The notes under the pieces were generated by a model. It was not told the origin of the DNA, searched no databases, and worked only from the letters and a program-made list of their open reading frames with translations. Shown piece by piece: positions 15,767 through 21,762 of a stretch of DNA of 21,762 nt. The stretch lies in contig JAZAGZ010000051.1 in assembly GCA_036231525.1 (NCBI GenBank), positions 1 through 21,762 of the forward strand. Direction: 5' to 3'. Each line of letters begins with the position of its first letter. Position 1 is the stretch's first letter. Position numbers and translations under genes: made by a program. Source of the DNA: UBA6522 sp036231525. GTDB taxonomy: Bacteria > Pseudomonadota > Gammaproteobacteria > Steroidobacterales > Rariloculaceae.

Positions 15767-17380
15767 TCACCGCCAGTTATTTTCCCATTCTTCGACAAGC
15801 TCAGCCATTAGATCAGGATATTGAGAAGCAATATCCTCGGTTTCGCCGGGATCTATACTGATATCGTAGAGTTGCCAGGACGTCGACCTCGTCCCTTCAG
15901 CGGGGATCTGATTAGTGATTTTATAGTTTCCTCTTATCAACGCGCCTAGGGGTGCTTGGGAGTCATACCGTGCTACCGATGTCCATCCAGCGGTATCCAT
16001 CGGAAGGTGTATTGTTTCAGTAAGCCCAGTTAGGTGGGGCCAGGCAGAACGTCCAACGATATCGTTAATCTCCCTGCCTCTATAAATGATTTCACCGGGG
16101 TGTTCGGTTCCTGCTATATCAAGAAAAGTGGGTAGGATATCCATCATGGTCATGAAGGTTCCATTAACTTCACCTTGATCCAGCAACCTTGGGAAGTTAA
16201 TGAGTGCGGCCGCTCGCAATCCGCCTTCACTGATTCTGCCCTTATGCCCCTTTAGAGGTGCAGTTGCGGCTTCAGCGAAACCAAGTCCGTGATCTACGAA
16301 GGAATTTTCTCGACCCCAGTTTGAGAAGGAATTATCAATAAAATCTGGAATCTGAGGGCGCCCACCTGGGCTTTGACCATGTTCTCCAGAAGATGCGCCA
16401 TGATCAGACGTAAACATGATGACCGTATTAGCTAATTGGCCGCTTTCTTCTAGATAGTTAACTAGGCGTCCGACATTAGCATCAAGATTTTCAATCATTG
16501 CTGCATAAATTTCTTGTGCCCGAGAATACCGACGCTGCTCTTCCTTTGTTAGTGCTATCCAAGGTGGAGCAACCGGCACGAAGTCTTCCAACACTAACCC
16601 GGTTGGCAGAACTCCTAACTCATCAGCTCGAGCTACCCGAGATGATCGAAGTGCGTCATAACCCCCTTCATACTGTCCTGCATACCGCTCTAACTCGTTT
16701 TCTGGAACCTGTAGTGGCCAATGAGGAGTGGTATAGGGAAGATATCCAAACCATGGTGTCTCTTCTTCGTTTGATCGCAAAAATTCAAGCATCTTCTGTG
16801 TGTAGTAATTTGTCGAATAAAAATTCTCGGGCAAGTCTTGGTATTCAACCGGATGACCATCCAATTCATAAAGACTGCGTTCGCCCCAGAGTATCTCTGC
16901 AAAATGGCTAGCAGAAGCACCTAATTGTGCGAAGGAATGATCGAATCCACGAGTTGCTGGGGTATATCCATCCTCTAGGCCGAGATCCCATTTCCCGGCC
17001 ATATAGGTTCTATAACCTGCATCCTGTAGTAATTCTGGGAGTGTCGCCCAGTTCAAACTTAATCTATTTGCTCGTTGTCCCCCATCTTGTGGTGAACGGT
17101 ACTCTAGTGCGGCGGAAACACCACTGCTTGCCATCATCATTACTCGGGTTTGTTGGCACGCTCGGTCTGCGTGGAAGTTAGTAAGTCTTACTCCACCAAA
17201 TGCGAGCTGATCAAGATTTGGAGTTTGAATCTCGCTCCCGAAGGCACCAATATCAGTAAATCCAAGGTCATCCGCTACTATCAATAAGATGTTAGGACGC
17301 TGATCGATTGAAACTCTTTCAGAACAACCAGACAATGCAATGGACACGCCCCATGCAAACAGAATCATCCAGACTCTCAT
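15767..17380 (-). CDS. Sulfatase-family lipoprotein with altered active-site motif
   Basis: This 537-residue alkaline-phosphatase/sulfatase-fold protein begins with a lipoprotein signal, ending LSGC with lipidated Cys19, so it is exported and membrane-anchored. Sulfatase features present: metal ligands in LLIVADDLG (Asp37, Asp38), TPNLDQLAFGG (53-63), PYTTPHWPLQVP with His220, FTSDHG with Asp326-His327, LKGHKGRISEGGLR (376-389), and the C-terminal LYDISIDPGETEDIA. Two catalytic positions differ from the standard. The formylglycine motif Cys-X-Pro-X-Arg reads Cys75-Gln-Gln-Thr-Arg79, and GKWHLG reads GKWDLG (129-134), replacing the active-site His with Asp132. It may be a variant sulfatase, another esterase or phosphohydrolase, or inactive. 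Start: ATG at 17380, with AAGGAG (minus strand, 17387-17392) 6 nt away. It lies 55 nt downstream of etfA. Confidence 0.88.
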   Translation of the reverse strand: MRVWMILFAWGVSIALSGCSERVSIDQRPNILLIVADDLGFTDIGAFGSEIQTPNLDQLAFGGVRLTNFHADRACQQTRVMMMASSGVSAALEYRSPQDGGQRANRLSLNWATLPELLQDAGYRTYMAGKWDLGLEDGYTPATRGFDHSFAQLGASASHFAEILWGERSLYELDGHPVEYQDLPENFYSTNYYTQKMLEFLRSNEEETPWFGYLPYTTPHWPLQVPENELERYAGQYEGGYDALRSSRVARADELGVLPTGLVLEDFVPVAPPWIALTKEEQRRYSRAQEIYAAMIENLDANVGRLVNYLEESGQLANTVIMFTSDHGASSGEHGQSPGGRPQIPDFIDNSFSNWGRENSFVDHGLGFAEAATAPLKGHKGRISEGGLRAAALINFPRLLDQGEVNGTFMTMMDILPTFLDIAGTEHPGEIIYRGREINDIVGRSAWPHLTGLTETIHLPMDTAGWTSVARYDSQAPLGALIRGNYKITNQIPAEGTRSTSWQLYDISIDPGETEDIASQYPDLMAELVEEWENNWR

Positions 17381-17386
17381 TCCTAT

Positions 17387-17392
17387 CTCCTT
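17387..17392 (-). promoter_or_regulatory. Strong ribosome-binding site of the sulfatase gene
   Basis: AAGGAG on the minus strand ends 6 nt before the ATG at 17380, the best-spaced consensus site among the minus-strand genes. It fixes the start and supports efficient independent initiation, even if the gene is co-transcribed with etfBA. Confidence 0.7.
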
Positions 17393-17435
17393 GAGATAAA
17401 TTCAGCTGATATTTGAAAATATTTTTTATGTAAAA

Positions 17436-18386
17436 CTATTCTCGTAATACTTTAATGAGTTCTGGAACAACGTCAAATAAATCTGCAGCAAGGCCGAAGT
17501 CTGCAATCTCAAATAGCGGAGCTTTTTCGTCTTTGTTGATTGCTACGATTGTCCCAGCATCTTTGATTCCTGTGAGGTGTTGGATTGCGCCCGAGATGCC
17601 CACCGCAATGTAGAGATCCGGCGAAATAATTTTCCCGGTCTGCCCTACTTGAAGGTCGTTTCCCACATACCCTGAATCTACAGCGGCGCGTGATGCTCCT
17701 ACGCCAGCCCCCAGTACATCGGCGAGTTGGTAAATAAGTTTGAAGTTCTCTTTACTGCCCAAGGCTCTACCTCCGGAGACAACTCGTGCCGCTGTCTGTA
17801 GATCTGGTCTCTTGTTTTCAGCATCACCGCGAAGTTCAATGAAACGAGTATGTTTCGGGAGATCAGCAGAGAGAGATCTAGTTTCTACAACGGCTTGGCC
17901 GGTTTGTTCAGAGGCGGTATAAGAAGCGGTTCGAACAGTAGCGATTACTACATGATCTTCAGACGTTTCCACGGTTGTGATTGCATTGCCCGCGTAGATC
18001 GGACGCTTGAACCTGAACGCAGTCTCTGCATCCATGATATCGCTTAGCTGTCCAACGCCAAGCAGTGCTGCGACTCGAGGCATCAGATCCTTGCCAAAGG
18101 TTCCCGAGGGACCAAAGATATGTGTGTAGTCGGCTGCAAGCTCAATGACCTGTGGTGCTAGCGTTGCCGCGAGCATGAACTCATTTGCTGGGTGATCGAT
18201 TCTTATAACCGTCGTGACACCCTCTAGGGTGGCAGCCTGCGCCGCAATCTGATCACCTTCTTTGGCAAACACTACAATATCTATTGTTTCTGCTTCGAAG
18301 CTTCTTGCGCAGGTCACGCACTTTGCTGTGCTTGGATTTAGAGAATCCTGATTGTGCTCAGCTATGACTAAGACGCGTGACATCAC
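17436..18386 (-). CDS. etfA: Electron transfer flavoprotein alpha subunit
   Basis: This is the FAD-binding subunit of the soluble ETF heterodimer, which collects electrons from acyl-CoA and related dehydrogenases. The 316 residues match the family. The C-terminal FAD domain is clear: VVSGGRALGSKENF, GAGVGASRAAVDSGY, the QVGQTGKIISPDLYIAVGISGAIQH stretch, and AINKDEKAPLFEIADFG. The N-terminal domain (VLVIAEH) resembles other ETF alpha proteins. The first possible start is GTG at 18386, overlapping the etfB stop by 4 nt; the next codon is ATG at 18383, giving a TGATG overlap. I cannot choose firmly between them. Either way translation is coupled to etfB, and the sulfatase gene follows. Confidence 0.95.
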   Translation of the reverse strand: MMSRVLVIAEHNQDSLNPSTAKCVTCARSFEAETIDIVVFAKEGDQIAAQAATLEGVTTVIRIDHPANEFMLAATLAPQVIELAADYTHIFGPSGTFGKDLMPRVAALLGVGQLSDIMDAETAFRFKRPIYAGNAITTVETSEDHVVIATVRTASYTASEQTGQAVVETRSLSADLPKHTRFIELRGDAENKRPDLQTAARVVSGGRALGSKENFKLIYQLADVLGAGVGASRAAVDSGYVGNDLQVGQTGKIISPDLYIAVGISGAIQHLTGIKDAGTIVAINKDEKAPLFEIADFGLAADLFDVVPELIKVLRE

Positions 18387-19141
18387 ACTAAACCCCTGTC
18401 GCGGAGTGATTGAACTAGTTCCGGTACGTCGCTAACCATCACTCCTTTGGGACGTTGTGGTGGTGGTTCAGTAGTTAATGAACGGAATTGGGTGGTTGAC
18501 TCTACACCGAGCTTTATTAGTGGAATAGTCTCTAAAAGTTTCTTTTTTGCTTTCATAATTTCCGGCAGCTTCACATACCTTGGTTCGTTCAGGCGTAGAT
18601 CACTTGTCACTACAGCAGGTAAGTCGATTGAGATAACTTCCAGGCCCGCGTCCACCTCTCGCGTTGCCACCGCAGTACCGCTTTTAAAGGTGAGTTTAGA
18701 AGCGAAGGTGGCCTGTGGTCGGTCCCATAAAGCAGCCAGCATTTGTCCCGTTTGATTATTATCGTCGTCGATGGACTGCTTACCCATCATCACCAGTTGC
18801 GGGACCTCGCGATTAACCAGTGCCATTAGTGTTTTCGCAATTGCTAGGGGTTCCAGCTTTTCGGGTGTTTCTACCAAAATTGCTCGGTCAGCCCCCATTG
18901 CTAGTCCTGATCGTAGTTGCTGTTGATTTTCCTGCGTGCCAATAGATACCACGATGATTTCTTTGGCCTCATCGCGTTCTTTGATTCGGAGCGCTTCTTC
19001 CAGCGCGATTTCATCAAAAGGATTGATGCTCATTTTGACGCCATCGAGTGAAATTCCTGAACCATCAGGTTTTATGCGTACCCGGACGTTATAGTCAACT
19101 ACACGCTTTAGACACACTAGAATTTTATTAATTTCTGTCAT
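18383..19141 (-). CDS. etfB: Electron transfer flavoprotein beta subunit
   Basis: ETF beta pairs with ETF alpha, binds AMP, and carries the recognition loop that docks onto dehydrogenases. The protein is 252 residues. Family signatures: ILVCLKRVVDYNVRVR at the N-terminus, NPFDEIALEEALRIKE (40-55), MGKQSIDDDNNQTGQMLA (about 118-135) and LRLNEPRYVKLPEIMKAKKK (about 182-201), which contains the Leu of the recognition loop. The ATG at 19141 is the first gene position of a minus-strand unit etfB-etfA-sulfatase. No clear ribosome-binding site precedes it. It is divergent from the ETF-ubiquinone oxidoreductase gene across a 356-nt gap. Confidence 0.95.
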   Translation of the reverse strand: MTEINKILVCLKRVVDYNVRVRIKPDGSGISLDGVKMSINPFDEIALEEALRIKERDEAKEIIVVSIGTQENQQQLRSGLAMGADRAILVETPEKLEPLAIAKTLMALVNREVPQLVMMGKQSIDDDNNQTGQMLAALWDRPQATFASKLTFKSGTAVATREVDAGLEVISIDLPAVVTSDLRLNEPRYVKLPEIMKAKKKLLETIPLIKLGVESTTQFRSLTTEPPPQRPKGVMVSDVPELVQSLRDRGLV

Positions 19142-19497
19142 ACCGGCAGCGAAATAGAGCTTTAGATTATGGAGTGACTATTGTTAATCATGAGACGATT
19201 TTCTGAAAGCCACCGTGCAGTAGTGAAGCGTCAATTATGCTTATTTTTATATATTTCGTGCCAATTTTGGTTTTTATGAGACTAGGTGGGGTTTTCAGGT
19301 GTATAAGGTTTTACCTTCTAGGTGCAGAATCAATATCCCAACGGGGGTAGTATCTTAAGGATCCAATCAGGGCACTAATTCAAGCAGTATTATTTTGTCT
19401 TTGTCAGGGTTAGCAGTGTAAGTATTGGACGGGCGAGGTTGGTTTGGATCTAATGCCATGAAATTCATCGTAAAAGGCTCTGGCTGGGTGTTATTAA
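19142..19497. promoter_or_regulatory. Divergent intergenic region, etfB / ETF-ubiquinone oxidoreductase
   Basis: This 356-nt AT-richer gap must hold promoters for both flanking units. Seen: a CATAAT on the minus strand (plus 19166-19171), a possible etfB -10 without a good -35; TTGTCT (19395-19400) followed 16 nt later by TGTAAG on the plus strand, a weak promoter for the oxidoreductase gene; a small hairpin AAGGT-ttt-ACCTT (19305-19317); and a direct repeat CTAGGTG at about 19282 and 19318. No convincing gene or RNA is visible; the few start codons give frames under 25 codons. Confidence 0.35.
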
Positions 19498-21147
19498 ATG
19501 TCGCGTGATTCCTTGGAGTACGACGTCTTAATCGTTGGGGGTGGGCCCGCCGGACTTTCTGCCGCGATTCGCCTGCGACAGCTTGCGGAAGCCGCACACC
19601 TCGACCTCAATGTTTGTTTATTGGAGAAAGGATCTGAGATTGGTGCCCATACACTATCCGGCGCCGTCATTGAAACCCGTGCATTAGACGAATTGCTGCC
19701 GGAATGGAGGACTATCAACGCACCAATCAGTACAGAGGTGGCTACGGATACATTTTATTTCCTTACCGGGCCAGATAGCTCAATCCGGGTGCCGCGGGTA
19801 TTTGTGCCGGCGAGTATGCATAACCAAGGCAATTACATTGTTAGTTTGGGCGATGTCTGTCGTTGGCTTGGGGAGCAAGCAGAGCAGCTTGGCGTTGATA
19901 TCTTTCCGGGATTTGCGGCGGCGCAGCTATTGTTGGGTGATGATGAGGTTGTCAGAGGAGTGACAACTGGCGAGATGGGGCTCTCTGCTACCGGCAAATC
20001 GAAAGAATCCCATGAGGCTGGCATAAATATTATTGCGAAACAAACCGTCTTTGCAGAAGGCTCCAGAGGGCACCTAGGGCGGCAGTTGATTGAGCGATTC
20101 AACTTAGGCACAGAAGTTGACCCTCAACACTATGCCTTAGGACTCAAGGAAATCTGGGAAGTTGTGCCTAGTAAACATAAGGCTGGCAAAATTGTGCACG
20201 GTGCCGGTTGGCCTTTGACCAAGGGGTCGAGGGGAGGTTTCTTTTTATATCACACGGATAATTTACAAGTCGTTGTAGGGCTGATCGTTGATTTGAACTA
20301 TGTCAATCCCTACTTGAGCCCCTATGAAGAGTTTCAGCGTTTAAAGCACAACCCTCTGATTCGGAATGTTTTAGAGGGTGGTACTCGAATTGCCTATGGC
20401 GCACGCTCCATCACAAAAGGTGGTCTCAACTCGCTACCTAAACAGACAGTGCGAGGCGGGCTAGTTATAGGTTGTAATGCAGGGACACTCAATTTTGCAA
20501 AAATAAAGGGGACTCACACAGCTATGAAGTCAGGAATAGTTGCTGCTGAGACAATCTTTGAAGCTTTCGAATCTAGTAAGGGTGCTGGTGCTGAGCTTAC
20601 TGCCTTCTACGATAAACTGCATCGGTCGTGGCTTTTTGATGAACTACATCAAGCTCGGAATTTTGGTCCAGCATTACATAAGTGGGGTGTTTTTTGGGGA
20701 GGAGTATTTAATTACTTGGATCAGTCTATTTTGCGGGGAAGATTTCCCCTCACTTTACGTAACAGACAAAAGGATCATGAAGCGCTGTGTCTTGCTGCCG
20801 AGTCTCAGCCTATAGATTATCCAAGGCCTGATGGCGTTATTAGTTTCGATACACTTTCTTCTGTTTATATATCAAATACCAATCACATTGATGACCAGCC
20901 TTGTCATTTGACTTTAAAAGACGAGCAGTTGCCCATTATGAAAAATTATGTGAACTACGCCGGGCCAGAATCACGGTACTGCCCGGCAGGCGTTTACGAG
21001 TTTGTCGAAGCTGGTGACACTATGCGGCTCCAGATCAATGCTCAAAACTGTGTTCACTGTAAGACGTGTGATATCAAAGACCCTGAGCAGAACATCGTTT
21101 GGGTTCCCCCGGAAGGGGGTGGAGGCCCTAACTATCAGAATATGTGA
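19498..21147 (+). CDS. Electron transfer flavoprotein-ubiquinone oxidoreductase
   Basis: This membrane-associated flavo-iron-sulfur enzyme moves electrons from reduced ETF to ubiquinone. The 549 residues match bacterial ETF-QO. The FAD-binding motif is VLIVGGGPAGLSAAIRL (10-26), followed by GAHTLSGAVIETRALDELLP (49-68), FAEGSRGHLGRQL (185-197), IKGTHTAMKSGIVAAE (336-351) preceded by GCNAGTLNFAK, and a C-terminal ferredoxin-type [4Fe-4S] site: Cys495 in YCPAGVYEF and Cys518, Cys521, Cys524 in CVHCKTCDIKDP. It ends with the typical GGGGPNYQNM tail. Start: ATG at 19498; the ribosome-binding site is weak (GGGTG at about 19485). Divergence from etfBA, its redox partner, supports the function. Confidence 0.96.
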   Translation: MSRDSLEYDVLIVGGGPAGLSAAIRLRQLAEAAHLDLNVCLLEKGSEIGAHTLSGAVIETRALDELLPEWRTINAPISTEVATDTFYFLTGPDSSIRVPRVFVPASMHNQGNYIVSLGDVCRWLGEQAEQLGVDIFPGFAAAQLLLGDDEVVRGVTTGEMGLSATGKSKESHEAGINIIAKQTVFAEGSRGHLGRQLIERFNLGTEVDPQHYALGLKEIWEVVPSKHKAGKIVHGAGWPLTKGSRGGFFLYHTDNLQVVVGLIVDLNYVNPYLSPYEEFQRLKHNPLIRNVLEGGTRIAYGARSITKGGLNSLPKQTVRGGLVIGCNAGTLNFAKIKGTHTAMKSGIVAAETIFEAFESSKGAGAELTAFYDKLHRSWLFDELHQARNFGPALHKWGVFWGGVFNYLDQSILRGRFPLTLRNRQKDHEALCLAAESQPIDYPRPDGVISFDTLSSVYISNTNHIDDQPCHLTLKDEQLPIMKNYVNYAGPESRYCPAGVYEFVEAGDTMRLQINAQNCVHCKTCDIKDPEQNIVWVPPEGGGGPNYQNM

Positions 21148-21285
21148 TTCCGGATATGGTTTTGATGAGAAATCGATTAGCGGAGGCTTCTTGTTAAATG
21201 TTTAAGTCTATAGTAAATAAAGAAAGATTCTTGTGAAGCTGAATGCGGATAGAGTAAGAATTTTAAGCTGATGTGGAATTTTCTT

Positions 21286-21762
21286 ATGGTTAAAACATGG
21301 ATTCTATGCGGAGCAATTATTTTTGCTGCTTCGGTTGCTGCTCATCACTCCCCAAACGTACACTTTGATCGGGAAAATGTCGTAGAGATTGCAGGAACGC
21401 TGACCGAGGTCAGCTGGCGGAATCCACATACTACGTTGGTAATTGAGGCGGTCGGTGAGAATGGTCAGCTAGAGACTTGGGTTGCGGAAACTAGGGCCGC
21501 GCTTCAGATGGAGCGCACGAACCTGACTCCAAATATTTTTCATGTCGGCGACGAGTTACGCGTGGCGGGTTTTCCTGGCCGTCGCAATAGAACGGCAATT
21601 TATGCTACTAATATTTTATTAACTGATGGAAGTGAATTAATAGCAGAGAATTTCGCGGGTTTGCGCTGGAGCGACAGACTAGCAGGGGCGGCTTTGAGTG
21701 AATATCAGGCTCAGAAGATTGAGAGCGAGACCCATGACCTAGACACCGGCATCTTTCGTGTC
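21286..21762 (+). CDS. DUF6152-family secreted protein (partial, runs off window)
   Basis: The frame is open to the last base of the window, giving 159 codons from the ATG at 21286. The N-terminus is a signal peptide (MVKTWILCGAIIFAASVAA) with probable cleavage before HHSP. The mature protein continues with FDRENVVEIAGTLTEVSWRNPHT, a Trp-containing strand LETWVAET, and GDELRVAGFPGRRNRTAIYATNILLTDG, resembling the DUF6152 pattern (AHHS, FD, G.V..V.W.NPH). These are exported proteins of unknown function; a metal-binding role for the His pair is conceivable but unproven. An upstream in-frame ATG at 21271 would add MWNFL. GGA at 21275-21277 favours 21286. It sits 138 nt after the ETF-ubiquinone oxidoreductase gene and may have its own promoter. 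Confidence 0.75.
   Translation, partial: MVKTWILCGAIIFAASVAAHHSPNVHFDRENVVEIAGTLTEVSWRNPHTTLVIEAVGENGQLETWVAETRAALQMERTNLTPNIFHVGDELRVAGFPGRRNRTAIYATNILLTDGSELIAENFAGLRWSDRLAGAALSEYQAQKIESETHDLDTGIFRV

Noticed and set aside
19276..19350. 24-codon frame in the etfB / ETF-ubiquinone oxidoreductase gap
   Set aside because: Too short, no good ribosome-binding site, and no recognisable pattern.
1..21762. CRISPR arrays, tRNA or rRNA genes, insertion sequences, phage genes
   Set aside because: I looked for spaced direct repeats, tRNA cloverleaf signatures, transposase motifs and terminal repeats and saw none; genes are packed with ordinary metabolic functions.

Overview
The window is dense, ordinary-looking bacterial DNA of moderate GC: short intergenic gaps, overlapping genes, and no rRNA, tRNA, insertion sequence or CRISPR array that I can see. 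The gene set fits an aerobic heterotrophic proteobacterium, most likely a marine gammaproteobacterium: NAD-linked FdsGBA-type formate dehydrogenase with FdhD, a proteobacterial-style AvtA, ETF with ETF-ubiquinone oxidoreductase, a lipoprotein sulfatase and a DUF6152 protein. The taxonomic placement is inference from family content, not a database match.

Region 1 (1-6471) is a mevalonate isoprenoid pathway. Four tightly coupled plus-strand genes encode diphosphomevalonate decarboxylase, phosphomevalonate kinase, a single polypeptide joining class II HMG-CoA reductase to mevalonate kinase, and type I IPP isomerase. HMG-CoA synthase lies downstream on the opposite strand, in convergent orientation. 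Together they cover every step from acetoacetyl-CoA to IPP and DMAPP. Only acetoacetyl-CoA thiolase is missing from the window. The reductase-kinase fusion is the most unusual gene architecture here.

Region 2 (6678-14373) begins with a small DUF7009-like gene. It continues as a formate dehydrogenase operon: fdsG, fdsB, fdsA, fdsD, an FMN-dependent alpha-hydroxy-acid dehydrogenase, and fdhD. The FMN enzyme is inserted between fdsD and fdhD with a 5-nt gap on one side and a 4-nt overlap on the other. This suggests that 2-hydroxyacid oxidation is co-expressed with formate oxidation. A strong 10-bp stem-loop closes fdsB just before fdsA.

Region 3 (14489-21762) holds avtA (valine-pyruvate aminotransferase), followed convergently by a sulfatase-fold lipoprotein whose formylglycine motif and one active-site His are altered. 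The sulfatase lies downstream of etfB-etfA on the minus strand. Divergent from etfBA is ETF-ubiquinone oxidoreductase; the two units together form the electron route from flavin dehydrogenases to ubiquinone. A DUF6152 secreted protein runs off the right edge.

TTG or GTG start codons are frequent in the two plus-strand operons. All functional assignments come from reading motifs; no search was run.
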